Positions 35,342 through 47,929 of a DNA stretch of 64,000 nt are shown here, piece by piece. The position numbers were made by a program, and so were the translations under genes. The notes beneath the pieces were generated by a model that worked only from the letters and a program-made list of their open reading frames with translations, ran no database searches and was not told the origin of the DNA. The first letter of the stretch is position 1. Each line of letters starts with the position of its first letter. Source of the stretch: Erodium maritimum (Eukaryota; Streptophyta; Magnoliopsida; Geraniales; Geraniaceae); contig OY997591.1 in the NCBI GenBank assembly GCA_963921825.1, positions 51,853,825-51,917,824 on the forward strand, written 5' to 3'.

Positions 35342-36993
35342 TGTTAAGTTAACATGGCGGAAAACAAAAACAAAAATCTTAACTTTTATCGATTAATCCT
35401 TATATAGCCTAGATCAACATGTATCATACAATCCTAATTTATGCATTAAGTAAATAAGAATTACCTCGATATAAGATACTTTGAATCAACTGGTTCGAGA
35501 TGGGAACCTTTGAAAGAGTAGCCTTAGGTGCCCAAGCGTTCTCCCTCTAACGGTATCCACACGAGAAAGATTGCTCCATAACTCAACTAACTAGAAGCCT
35601 TGGAAAAAACTCACAATTTCTCTCTTTGGGGTGACCGAATGTTTTAGTTATCTAGCTTGTAAATATCCCCCCACTAATGTTATATTTATAAGATTTTATT
35701 TACCATAAACCAATGCAAGTAGAATTAGGAAACCTTTCATAAGGAGTAGTCTTGTTTCCTTTTGACCTAGTCCAACTAGGAACCCTTTTAAATCTAGACA
35801 TTCTAGAATTTCCTTTAATTCTATTTGATAAATAAAAACACTACAAACATATATTTTCTAATAGTTTGGTCGAACCCTCTATAGCCCAATAACGATGTTC
35901 ACCAAAGCCTTATAATTTATATAAATTTGGCTTTTTATTTGTTCTATTTAATTATCATACTCTACAATAATTAAATACAAATAACGGTCTTGTCGTATGA
36001 GTATTGAATTAAATAAAAATGATGGTTTATATCATAATATAATTTCTTACCAATTTATTTAATCGACAATATATTTTATTCACTTCGTTGTGGTCTCTCT
36101 TTTTGTGTGTGACCCTTTAGAATTCATATGACGTTGCCAGTAAACGGAAATAACCATTTCCTCCACAAATTATAGGTAACTCCTAGCAAGGCCCATGACT
36201 ACCCAAGTCATAGAATTAATGACTATATCCTTTGTCAAATCATGTTACCATAAGTATTTTTATCCACTTGTCGTTAGGCAGCTGGCATGATTGAACAAAG
36301 GCATAAAATCGTCATCCTTTCAAATTCAACCTACAAGTTCTCTTGATCGTTAATTTGGATTATCGTTGACAATCACACGCATGATCATGTTTCTTTTACA
36401 ATCCTCATACTCATCAAGAGGGACCCTTAATGACAGCTGACTTGTATGAATACAAGTGACAAGTCCTTATGGCCATCACCAATATGTATCCTATGTGTGT
36501 ATTCATATCTGAGAATAATCTTTATTTCCATCTGTTTAGGACTAGCATTTATTTATGTTAAGGCATGAATCAACATCATGTAGATCATATGGTGATGTCA
36601 TGGTCATAGGACTAAGAACTACTTTGGTAGTTGAGAGATGCTCCTGTCTATGTTCTACGGGTTATTCTCAAGGTGGGTCGTCCAATGTCAAACTCTTTGG
36701 AATCTGTGACTTTACTCATATCTCTATATGCATGATCAGTATAACATGATCCTTAAGTCAAAAGTCGCACTAGCTTTAACTATCGGTTTAGGATAGGGGA
36801 CGAGTGAATAGACTCACTCATTTATCTATAAGAGTTATACTATTAGGGAAATGTTCCCTAATACCTTATAGAAAGTAGTTTATTCACAATTTTACTAACA
36901 TTAACTTAATGGTAATAAAACATTTGTCAATCATTCATTAACTTAAATGACATAGTACATGGTGTGGCTTGTCCTAGGGCATAAGACCCAACA
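35342..36993 (-). repeat. 3' LTR of an old minus-strand Copia element
   Basis: On the minus strand it starts TGTTGGGTCTTATGCCCTAG just after the polypurine-like AAGTGGGAGTT and ends near CATGTTAACTTAACA. The length is 1.65 kb. It shares blocks with the solo LTR at 20620-22210 (the GGCGGAAA end, CGTCATCCTT, GGTATCCACAC), so both belong to one Copia group. No clear target duplication was found on its outer side. Confidence 0.8.
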
Positions 36994-39900
36994 AACTCCC
37001 ACTTGAAGTAGGACCAAATCAAATTTTGAGTAATGATCATTACCCTAATATGACCCTCTAACTTAGGTTGCGGAAGCGCCTTAGTTAGAGGATCAGCTAC
37101 ATTGTCATTTGTATCTACTCTACATATCTTGGCATCTCCCTCATACACAAACTGTCGTATGATGTGGTGGCGTCTTTGTATGTGGTTGATTTGGAATAAG
37201 CCATCGACTCTCTTTCTATAAGCAAGGTAATTTTATTGATGCCTTTTGTTTTAAGGTAAAACAAAATGGTAAGAAAGTATGAGGAGATGCAGCTTTCTCA
37301 AAAAACCAACACCGACCAACAAGGGTCAACAAAACTTGAGGAGCAACTAACCAAAGAGAAGCTCACATATTCAACAAAGAAGATAAAAAATGGAGCCCAA
37401 GTAATAACAAAGAAACATATTGCAAAATATGTGAGACCAGCCTGAAATGAAGGACCACAACCTACCAAACACTTTCTCTCTTCGTCCGAGCACAAACAAC
37501 ATCAAAACACAACACCTCTATCAAAAACCAGTAGACCAACAACACACCATCCAGACCCAAACCTCAATAGCTCACAACGACCAAGCTAATAGGCCTTCAA
37601 ACAAAAAGGCCAGTAAGCCCGACCGACCTATTTTGCAATTACCTAGAAAATAAACATTCTCAAGGCCTTGTTTGCCAATCCACAAAACCAAAACCATGTC
37701 TGAAACATCCTGAGCTCCAAAAAATTCTAAACGAGTAGTGCATCACTAATATCAAGATGTCATCAGTCGAAGGTAACTAACCATTATAGAATGCTGAATT
37801 AAGAGACAACCACAATTGCCAAAACACCACAGAACCAACCTTCATTTACTGAACACTCCAACGCCTCCTCCCGAATGTTTGTAGGCATAATCCACTTCAT
37901 ACCTTACCACTGATAAACTTTCATCCAAACGATCCAGGAGTTAAAACGGTGCAAAATCAAGTGATTCATATTCTCAAAATGATACTTACAGAAGCTACAA
38001 CGCATTTGATTTATGGAAATATTAATCCCATGATCCTCCAAGAAAACTATAGTTGGCATAGCATGATGATATGCCAATCAAACAAATGCACAAATCTTGG
38101 AAGGTAAATGGTATATCCACAAGCAACGAGCCCATTCAAACTCCTATTCTACTCTATCTTCAATTAACAAACAATATACACTACTAACCTTGAAACCCGA
38201 AGATACCGTAACCCACATCAGTACATCAGGAACAGAAGATCGGATTTCAATACCAACAAGTAGCTCCTCCAAGAGCATCAATTTTGTCGACTCTCAACCC
38301 CTTGGTTCTCTATGGAATTCCAAGGACCAATGATCTTCACACCACATCACTTAGGTACTTCTTTTGAGCAGAGAGATGAAACAAACGTTGAAACTAGTAT
38401 CGCAAGGCCCAATCACTGACCCAATGATCTTTCCAAAAATGTATGCGATCCCTAGAACCCACCTTCTAATACATAACTTGATTGCCAAATAAACTCATGA
38501 ACCAAGCATCTTCACCCAAAGCCATGATATGTCCCAAGAGATAAGAACTTCTAGATTTATCCAATTTCAATAGATCCCATTCAGACACATCCCAACCGAA
38601 TTTATAGCAAATGACTCTTCTATGAAGAGTCTTTTTCTACAGCGAACCTCCACCACCAACGAGCCAAAATACTCTTATTGATCTCTTTCAATCTCCTCAT
38701 CCCCAACCCGCCGTCCTCCTTGCTCCGGCAAACTTTTTCCCAACTAAGTTTACAAAACACCTTGCCACTCTTCCTTGTTCACCATAAAGAGGTCCTTTGC
38801 CACCTCTCCAAACACAAAATTACTTCCTTTGGTACACTAAACAAAGACATATAGAACAATGCTAACGTGGCAAAATTTGATTTGATAAGTTCAATCCGAC
38901 CACCCATAATTCTGAGTATATTGGGAAAGGTTTGGACGCAACCTCTGTGGCATTGATTCCAAAGTCGGCTAGTCCTGTAGAGATGAACGAATTAAGACTA
39001 ATTAGTTTGGTTACTACACCATATAAAGTGTTGGCTAAGAGCTTAGCTAAACGATTGAAAAGGGTATTACTAGACTTGTTGAGTGATGTTCAAAATGGTT
39101 TTTTTTCTGGTAGACAGCTAATGGTTGGGGTGCTTGTTGCTTTGGAATTAATTCATTCGGTGAAACAGAGAAATGAGGAAGTGGTTTTGCTGAAGCTGGA
39201 TTTTGAAAAGGCTTATGATAAGCTTAACAAGGATTACATGGTGTTTGTGATGAGGGAGATGGGGTTTGGTTCTCATAGGTTCCAGTGGATGAGCTATTGT
39301 TTTAAGGGTACTTTATCTGTTTTACTTAATAACAGCCCTACTAGGGACTTTTCAATTCATGGAGGAATAAGGCAAAGTTGTCCTCTATCCCCTTTTTTTT
39401 TGTTTCTGTGAGTAGGAGAAGGCCTACATAAGTTGTTGGAGCTTGGTTTGGCATGTGGAGATTATAAAGGGATCCTTATTGGTGATGATGGACCCATGTT
39501 ATCGCATTTTGAATGGAGAGGCACAATGTTCGGTGGCAATTTGTTACTTATTACACAGTTTTCAACGGAGCTCAGGCTTGAAAATTAACTTTTCCAAGTC
39601 AACGATAGTGTTGTTGAATGAAAATATATTATGTAGATCGACGATGATGAATTTATTGGGACGTGTTGTTGGGGAATTACCGATCTCGTATCTTGGTTTT
39701 TAATTGGGGTCGAACCCGAGGCTAAATCATACTTGGGGCTCTATTGTTACTAAGTTTAAACAAGTTCTTGCCTTATGGCATGCCATTGAGTCCTTATACT
39801 GAGCAATCACTCTATTGTTATCACAAAACAATTTCATCGGATCCGATATGTTGTGCACAAAGCCCAATTCAATAATGAAGCTTTTGATCCAAATTGCCTT

Positions 39901-40750
39901 TTTACCCGCTTCTGATGCGGTAATGTACTCGGCCTCTATTGTTGAATCTGCCACGGTTGCTTGCTTGGAGCTTGTCAAGTGTAGAGCGCCCCCTTTAAAT
40001 AAAACACAAAGCCATGTTGTGATTTAAAATCATCGGTGTCGGTCTGAAAGCTTGCGTCGGTGTAACCCTTTACCACCAACTCGCTCTTCGGACCTCTATA
40101 CAGTAGAAACGCATTCTTATTCCTTCTTGAGTACTTTATGCTAGTTTTCATTGCCACCTAGTGACTCCCACCTAGGTTTGACTTGTATTTGCTCGTTGTA
40201 CTCAATGCATTCGAGGCATTCGGTCGAGTGCAAAGCATTGTGTACATGATTGATCATATGGCCGAAGCATATGGAATGCAATAAGACTGTGTCCGACATC
40301 TCAATTTCTAATGTCTTTAATTTCGCAACAATGTCCCTCATTCTCATGATGTGCTTACGCACACCACCGAGACCCGTGGCCTTTACAGAGGAAAATCGTT
40401 CAATGAGGGTACCAGCTAAGGACTTATATGAAATATGAAAATTCTCATCAATAGCTTCGAGAAGAGAATGAGAATTTCCATACTTCTCCTCTAATTCCCT
40501 TATGTCAACATATATGTGATTCGTTATGAACATGACAGAAAACCTGTTATATTTCTCATGTACCTCGCTTTTCACTCTGTTGGCATCTAAGGCTGGTGGA
40601 TCAATCTTAAGGATGGCATAATCCATATATGTCAATCATATAGCGAGAAGTACTCTCTCTTTCCCAAATAGAGTAGTTTTCCTCATCCATCATTGGAACC
40701 TCTACTTTTAGATCATTATGATTCAAAGAATTTGATGCTGCAAACATTAC
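36994..40750 (-). pseudogene. Old Copia internal region (gag and RNase H parts), interrupted by a LINE (fossil)
   Basis: On the minus strand, 40141-40747 reads as a UBN2-type Copia gag (EVPMMDEENYSIWERE, YKSLAGTLIERFSS). 39790-40157 reads as the end of reverse transcriptase and RNase H (VVKGYTDASFQTDTDD, ADSTIEAEYITASEAGKKAI), and 36994-37212 as the C-terminal RNase H end (VDTNDNVADPLTKALPQPK). Most of the rest of pol is not recognised. The LINE at about 37212-39780 sits within the RNase H part. The element is an inactive fossil with multiple breaks. Confidence 0.85.
37212..39780 (-). mobile_element. L1-type LINE with an inverted 5' part (twin-priming structure)
   Basis: The plus-strand part (about 38925-39780) encodes L1 reverse transcriptase: ALIPKSASPVEMNELRLISL, VVLLKLDFEKAYDKLNKDYM, GGIRQSCPLSPF, ending NHTWGSIVTKFKQVLALW. 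The minus-strand part (38925 down to about 37212) takes up the same protein directly afterwards (IMGGRIELIKSNFATLALFY) and continues to a zf-RVT motif (CSFCKYHFENMNHLILH, near 37950-38000). So one LINE copy, inserted in minus orientation, has its 5' portion inverted at 38925. The flanks GAGTCGATGGCTT and GACTCAATGGCAT (minus reading) may be a decayed target duplication. The frames are interrupted and the copy is dead on arrival. Confidence 0.83.
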
Positions 40751-40758
40751 ATGTATAA

Positions 40759-42610
40759 AGATACATCCTCAAAAACGAAACTTTTTCTCTCTGCAACCTT
40801 CGGCTTCTTCACCCAAACCCTACCCGCCGCCACCCGTTTTCAGCTCCGCCGGCTCCGGCCTTGACTCCGGTCTTGGTAGTAGCCGGCGGAGGCCTTCTTC
40901 TCTTACATCTTCTATTCCTTCCCTCCGTTCCCTTTCCTCTCCAGATCTCTTTTGGTTCGAAGTTTTGGGCGGCAACTTTTTTGTTTGTCGTAGAGGTTAA
41001 GCTTCATTTTCTCTTGTGGGGATGGGGTTTTCAAAGGTTGAGGCAGATGAAGTGATGTTACATACGGTCGTGGTGTTGGCTCGTCTCCGCTGCTGTGTCG
41101 GCGTGCTCAGCTGCTTGTGATGGAGGGTCACCGAACGCTCTCCGTAGATCTGGACCGTGGGTCTCCGTTTCTCGACCTTCCCGGTCGTAGATCGGAGCAG
41201 ATCTGGGTTGAGCGTTCCCCGGTGACTGGTGAGGCCAAAAAATATACCTCAACCGCCGCCCCCTGCTGTCCTCCACCGGCGAGTTCATGCTTCTGAGTTG
41301 TTCTCTGGCGTCGGCTCCTCGTAGATCCAGGTGTGGTGCCCGCTTCTCCGTCTGTTTTGGTGGGGATCGGTGTGGATCGACGGCGGGCTCATTGATCGCT
41401 GGTTCGATGCCCTGTTCTTGAGTTATCAGCGCTCAGATCTGCTCTTTGCCCATCCTCTTGCTGCTTCTGGCCCTGTTCTGGCGTGATTGCGCGGTCGTGG
41501 GTCTGGTTCGGGTGCTTCGGTGGCACATCTGCAGTGTCGACTTTGGATGATTCAGGTTGGGTTTATGGTGACTGAGTGGCTGTGGAACTCGGCAGGCTGC
41601 GGAACTCTTGCTGCGGAGAATTATGATCCGGTGATGATTTCTGGTGACCTCGGGTCCTAGCCTCGGGTGATCCATTCAGATCTTCTGCCCCTGTTCTCCG
41701 CCGTCCACAGGGCCTTCGTCTCCGCGGCTGCGTTACAACTTGTGCTCCTTGCCTGTAGTACGTGCTGAGGAGATCAGATCGGACAGCCTCTCAAGTCTGC
41801 TTTGTGCTAGGAAGAAATTCCAGTGTCCTCTTCTTCGGCGTTCTTGGGGTTGACCGGAACGTGAGGAGGACCGGGTACGTGCCCAGCCTTGGGGTGTTGA
41901 ATGATGATCTACTTCGAAGGTGTTCTCTTCTCTGTCTCCTTGTTGGGTTAGCTTCGCCCCCCTTTTTCCTGCTTTCTCATTCTGATTGATTTCGCTTCTT
42001 CTCGACCCTGTGTTGGTCCAGCTCGCCGGTCAAGGGGTTGGCCGCCGGCGAGTTCTTAGGGAAATGTTAGCCCTGTTCAGAAGTCATCAGTTTGAAATTG
42101 TTTGGTCTTAGGGTTGGACTAGTTCAATCCCTGCAGGTATTGGATTAGAGTTTGTCTGTTTGTTCGGTTGAGTGTTCGGGTGCTTCCCCTTCCATGCTTG
42201 TTGGTGCTCTTTTCAGGTAGCTTGCCCTGGTTTTCTTCGCTTTCAGGGCTTCTTGGTGGTTGTTTACGGGTACCAGACCCGTTGTCTTTGCTTCAGTATT
42301 CTTGGTTGTGCTTGTTTTTCTTGTGGCTCAATGTTTCTGTCATTTGGTTGTAAGCTTTTCTGGTTGGGTTATTTCCTTGGTGGTTAATCTTGGTTGTTGT
42401 TGGTGTTTGCAATCTTTGCCTTGTTTGGTTGTAATCTGTTGTAGTCTGGTGGTTCTTTTACTGGTTCTTTTGTTGATTCCCTTAAAAGTCGGCTTTGAAC
42501 GATTTGGGGTTTCTTTTGAAGATCTGTAGCTAGATCTAGTTTCCTTGTAATCCTTTTTCTCCTCAAAAGAGGGTTTAAAAATTTTCAATATGCTTTTCCG
42601 ATCAAAAAAA
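40759..42610 (+). mobile_element. Poly(A)-ended retroposon without coding capacity (1.85 kb)
   Basis: A perfect 17-bp direct repeat AAACATTACATGTATAA flanks it (40742-40758 and 42611-42627), and the right end carries an A-run (42604-42613). These are the marks of LINE-mediated insertion. The body starts CT-rich and GC-rich like a transcript leader (GCCGCCACCCGTTTTCAGC), has a TG-rich middle, and ends TTGTAATCC...CAATATGC(A)n like plant L1 tails. No reverse transcriptase or endonuclease reading is present, and the open frames are 60-90 residues with no family. It is either an internally reduced LINE derivative or a retrocopy of a noncoding RNA. It lies just 5' of the old Copia gag. Confidence 0.85.
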
Positions 42611-42627
42611 AAACATTACATGTATAA

Positions 42628-42821
42628 TTTTAGAAAATAAAAACATAAAATTTGACTAACTATCATGTTTTACATAAATAAGCATACAAAATGTATTTAT
42701 CGACATACAACTTGTATGTGGACTAAAGTCCTACGTGAATAGAACATTTCACAATCAACCAATAAAACCATCAAAATTATGTTCCTTTTCCTAATTCACG
42801 TGGGTAGATTAGGAAAAGTAA
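42628..42821 (-). other. AT-rich stretch, probably leader of the old Copia
   Basis: Sequence between the retroposon and the next solo LTR. It has no gene. Its position directly 5' of the old Copia gag (minus strand) suggests untranslated leader; it resumes at 45742 after the solo LTR. Confidence 0.4.
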
Positions 42822-42826
42822 CTTTG

Positions 42827-45736
42827 TGTCACGCCCTGAATTCGGTATAATCGGACCCGGAACGCGAACGATGAAACAGTAAAACACTTTTTAAACATTT
42901 TAATAAGCCACTTAAAATCACCACTTAAGTTAATCAAAATAATATTTTACAACTCAAGATACGTCCAAAACAAGCGGACAAAAACCAACATGTACGTCGC
43001 TAGACTCCCAAAAGAAACCCGGACTCCCACTCCCAGCTCTTCAAGCTTCGAGAGTTCCCCTAGTCCGTCTCGTGACCAGTACCTGTACGAAAAGCAGCTA
43101 GGGGTGAGCGTTCGCTCACCACCACGGATACCAGACTGACTACGGCATACTAGCAGAAAATGCCGGAAACACCAACAACAACCCAAACATCGGGGACTAC
43201 TATCCCCAAACTCAAGTAACCCGACTGTCACCCGAACTGTTACTTTCCCCAACCAACTCAACACCCGGACACGTAATGTAGACCCGACACAGCGATTACG
43301 ACCTCAACCCAAAACACGAATAATAACCACGCAACACCCAAGATCACAAAGGATCGCACACGACAAACAAGATCACAAAGGATCGCACTCCCACTGCTCA
43401 GTGCCGGTTGCTAACCGGCTGGGCTCGAGCCTGCCCCACACAACTTTCCCCGATGCAGTCGGGCCAGGCGGTCGACCTGTTAGCGATATATTCCGAAATA
43501 CTTCTCTGATAGCTAGTCGGAAGGGGAGCCGCCCTCCATCGCCGAAGAATGCACAAATTTACCGATGGTTAGCCGGAAGGCTAGCCAACCCCCACTCGCG
43601 CGACCACAAGACCCCTTTATTGTCAGGCGAGCCCCAAAACTCAGGCAATCACAATCAACACCCAAGGTTCAACAAACAGTGACAACACAGGTTTAACACC
43701 CCACAGGCACACATGGCCACCCACGACACAAAAAAACAGTAACACACGGGTTCAACACCCCAAAGGCACACCTGACCACCCACGACACACAAACAGTAAA
43801 AACACGGGTCCAACACCCCAAAGGCACACCTGGCCACACACGACACATAAACGGTAAAATACGGGTTCAACTCCCCCACGGGCACTCATGGCCACCCAAG
43901 ACACACAAGCAGTAAAATACGGGTTCAACTCCCCACGAGCACTCATGGCCACCCAAGACACAAACAATAAAATACGGGTTCAACTCCCCACGGGCACTCA
44001 TGGCCGCCCAAGACAGAAACAAGACAATCAACCTCAGGGCACGACTAAAAGCCACCAGTATATCTATTGTTCGATATGTTCACTTATCCTACGACACTCC
44101 TAAGTGTCACATGCATTTCTATTGTTCGATACGTTCTCGTATCATACGACACCACTAAGTGTCGCCTGCATTTCTAGTGTTCGATAAACGTACTTATCCT
44201 ACGACACCACTAGGTGTCACATGCATTTCTACTGTTAACTTTCCCTAGTCAAAACCAAGATCCGGCTACTTTTCCCTACCTCGACACGCTTCCACAAAAG
44301 TCCACGCCCAAGCTCCGGCGTGCTCGCGATCACTCGCCTAGCTTCCCCATTCTGCGGTCGGCGGCACGATCTAATATGAACACAATTAAAACACTTTTTA
44401 AGTTTGCAGGCAAAGCTGAATTTTAATAAACTTGACGCCCAAATGCAACCCCGACAATGTCGATCACTCCCAAACTTCCCAATTACTCGACATTGTCAAT
44501 AACGGGCCCGGAAAGGCCCGATTCTCCCGACTCGGCGAATCTTCCCGGGATTGGAAAACGCCCTTCCGGGGCTCCGAAAATTCCTGTTTTCGTTTCTACG
44601 ATCTTAGAATAATTCAAGGGTTCCAATGTTATCGACGGAATCAATTTCCGACTTCCGAGCAATTTTATTCGCGTTTAAAGTTTTTAAACCCGTCATTTCC
44701 AACTTTTACAATTTAATTCCAAAATTCGTTCCGGGTGTGAATTAACGACTTGGGGTTCGTCCAAAACCACCCGAACACGAAAACCCGAGACCCGAACACG
44801 TGGGCCCCACCCGGCCATCAAGACCCGTGGGTGGCTGGACCGGTTTGGACCGGTTCACCACCATGGTGGCCGGTCCTAGCTCCGGCCAGCCACCACCCAC
44901 GGTGACCGGAGCTCCCCCGGGCCTCCGGTCACCTGAAACCGATCATTTTTCGCTCCAAAACGTTCCCAACTAACCCTACACCTCGACTCATCCATATTTA
45001 ACCCGTTTAAACACAAACCCTAACTTTTAAACGTACCAAAATGAAAATCAATTAGGTTCTCACAGTAGGGAATGATGACGAGAGCTTGATTCTTCGATCG
45101 TTGAGACGATCCGTTGGTTGGAACGTCGGGAAATCCCTAAACCCTAAACTTTTCTCTCCTTTTTTCCTTTTCTTTTCTCCTTCTTCTCTCTTCTTTCTCT
45201 CTCTATTCTCTCTTTTTTCTCCTTTTTTTTGATGTGGCCGAACACCACCATGCCTCTCATCCTTTTGTTTCGTTCAAAATCACCTAACACCACTACTTAT
45301 GTGACATGTGGCAAGTGGGTCCCACCTTTTACACAAAATATCTTGTAGATATTTTTCTGTCAGATTCACGAAATTCGGCTGTCTCGGGCCCCGAACGGGC
45401 CCATTTTACAAGAAATTACGAAACTTCACGGGCTACACGGAAACAGCTCAACTAAGACCGCTATAATGACGGCTAAGCTTTTTGGATCCAAAACGAGCCT
45501 CGAACGGACCCAAACATCGTTCGGTTGACTTTTCCAACAAAAAGTCAACCTTTCCCAAATTGGTCAAAAAGTTGCCCTGGGTCCCTCAGAACTCACTTTG
45601 GTCGATATCGGGGTCAACTTAAGTCTGGTATGACCCTCGGGGTCAAATTTAGGTTCGTTTAGGTGTCTACCCCAAAATTTTAAATTTTCCTGTTTTTCGC
45701 CGATTTGACTGGCGTTGACCGGGAGTGGTTCTTACA
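42827..45736 (-). mobile_element. Solo LTR of the Tekay/Del-like gypsy family
   Basis: It is flanked by CTTTG (42822-42826 and 45737-45741). On the minus strand it starts TGTAAGAACCACTCCCGG, identical to the start of the chromovirus 3' LTR at 13589, and ends TTCAGGGCGTGACA. It is 2.9 kb long. The same family module array (GGTGGCCATGAGTGCC in minus reading) lies at about 43650-44030. No internal region remains. Confidence 0.93.
43650..44030 (-). repeat. Module array (about 55-60 bp) in the solo LTR
   Basis: About six degenerate copies, in plus reading with CACGGGCACTCATGGCCACC or CAAAGGCACACCTGGCCAC. It corresponds to the arrays in the other gypsy LTRs and produces the unreal Cys/Val-rich frames seen here. 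Confidence 0.75.
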
Positions 45737-45741
45737 CTTTG

Positions 45742-46225
45742 ATATTTTATTATGATCAATTATATAAATTTTAATAAAATATCATGTAAGATCGAATCTA
45801 TTAAATACAATATAACTAGTCACAACTTTAATGATTTATTTCCATACCTATATATTGATAATCTAAAAATGATGTAGCTACTCTTTAAACAAACAATATA
45901 ACATGAATAATTCAAATATGGATAATAAACATCAATATGTCATTTCAGCTGAAAAATCAGCATGAGGATTCCAGTGATAAAAACAAATAATTTCAATAAG
46001 CAGGATTAACAAGAACTTACTTATATCAATGGGAAAGGTGTTTTTTGATTTGGTTGTACCTGAGTTCGAATCAAATTGGATTAAAAAAAAACAAATATGT
46101 ATTTTTGTTGTCAGTTCCAATAAAAACCAATCTCTATTGATTTTAGGAAATTCTTGGGTTCAAATCCTACAGTCTTCAATTTTTATTAATACCCAAAAGG
46201 GCCCGGTCCACGGCCCATTTGACCA
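45742..46225. other. AT-rich flank left of the young Copia
   Basis: No gene is seen. 46130-46225 (CTTGGGTTCAAATCC, AATACCCAAAAGGGCCCGG) is a diverged copy of the repeat found twice to the right of the young Copia (54700-55080). Before that insertion all three were neighbours. Confidence 0.6.
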
Positions 46226-46230
46226 TTTTT

Positions 46231-47916
46231 TGTTAGTCTTAGTGCCCGTAGTTCAATCATAAATGTCCAAATGTATATATCATCGTTAGCAATAAAATTA
46301 AAGCGGCTTTATATTACTTATGTGTTGGAGTAATATATCGACGTGTGCTCAGATCTATGCCCACCATGCGAATAGAACCATAGATCGAGATAGATCTCAC
46401 TAGATGGGTCCCTAGTCAACAAAGCTTCACTAGAAGCGACTAGTATGAAAGATGGCTCTTTATGGCTTACGTTCTGTTAGTCATTGGAATGGGATTCCGG
46501 AGTCTGATCATAGATATCATGTGGGACATGATATTGGACGACCCGCCCTGAATATGTGCCATAGATTAAGTCATGAACATATTCAGTGTCGTAGCTTGTC
46601 ATGTATCCTTAGACCAAGGAGTCTTTGTGATCGCTATGTAGTCAACAACTGAGTTTGACCTGAGCCTAACGTTGTCCGTAACAGGGCTTCCATAACGGCC
46701 AGGATTGGCTTGGGGACGGGCTACATGAGTGACACGAAAGGCGGCTAAGGGATTTATCCCTCATACTGAGGTATGGGAAAGATATCGGTTCTCGGCCGCT
46801 TGATCGAGAGTGACTGAAAGAATAGCATGGTCATGCACATGATACTGGGTATCATATCTTCAGTCATCTCACATATTAAGGAACGGTGAGTGAGAATAAT
46901 AAGGATGACGGCTCTATGCCTTATCTCAATCAGGATATCAGAGATAAAAGGATAATGACAGGGATGACAGAAAGGTTAGAATCGACAGGGTCGATTCGTT
47001 ATGCAGTGTCAGGCAATACTAAAGTCTCGTTAGTTGCTACTTAAATAGGATCAAGTAAAATGGGATTTTACATTGATCTATTGACATGCATAAACCTAAG
47101 GGTCACACCGGAGGATGAAACTCATTGACACATTTATGGAGAATGGCCAAAAGGGAGTTGTCTCGGGACATGACCAAAACTGGGTTTTGGGTCATGTGCC
47201 CGTAAGTGAATAGGACTTTACGGATCGAGACAAGGCTTGGAGTCTTGGGATTGATCGCGTCGGATAATGTTGGACATTTCCGGTATGGAAGGCATGAAGG
47301 CGATGAGCGAATCACGGGACCTCGTTGGAAATGGCCACGGGCCATGTTCCAAGAGGCCCATGAAAGGCCCATGCAACCAAGGCCCATGAAACTAATTAAT
47401 CAAGTCTTGATTAATTAGTACTAAGTAAGCAAGACAAGGATTAAGGTGTTGGTGATTCACCACCTAACCCAATCTTGTCTTGCCATACTTTGTCCTATTT
47501 ACACTTTACTTGACACCATACTTGTCCCATGCCTTTAGTTGGACAAGTATGGGTTTTGTTATGTTTAAGTCATCTTTTTTCAACATAACAAACACAAGAC
47601 AAGAATAGAAACACAACTTCTCTCCCCCTTCCCTTGCAATTTCGGGTTTGGCAAGTTCCCACCTCCATTTTTGTGTTCTTCAGTCCTCAAAGAGAAGAAC
47701 TACGTGGCTTTGATTCCCATGTGGATACGTAGGCGTCATGGAGACTCAAGCCAATCATTCGTTAACCGGTGTTCTTGTTTTGGTAAGAAATAGTGCTGAA
47801 TTTTTCTCTTGTGAATCCATTCTTTGTTAGTTGTGTCATGGTTTAATCGTCTCTTGGTTTTCATTGATTTTCCGCTGCGAGTTGGTTCATCTTCAACCAT
47901 ACCTCGAGACCCAACA
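46231..47916 (+). repeat. Left (5') LTR of the young Copia
   Basis: 1686 bp, TG...CA. It is nearly identical to 53001-54687, and open frames in the two LTRs are copies of one another (for example 46452-46652 and 53222-53422). They are not genes. Confidence 0.95.
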
Positions 47917-47917
47917 G

Positions 47918-47929
47918 TGGTATCAGAGC
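47918..47929 (+). other. Primer-binding site of the young Copia
   Basis: TGGTATCAGAGC, two bases inside the 5' LTR, is complementary to the 3' end of initiator tRNA-Met. It is the usual first-strand primer site of plant Copia elements. Confidence 0.92.

Noticed and set aside
42168-42529. Leu/Cys/Val-rich hydrophobic frames resembling a membrane protein
   Set aside because: Low-complexity TG/TC-rich sequence in the noncoding retroposon; several overlapping frames are open and none has a recognisable family.
43655-44055. Cys- and Val-rich repetitive frames that look like a small secreted protein
   Set aside because: They are produced by the LTR module array (GGTGGCCATGAG); the repeat explains them completely.
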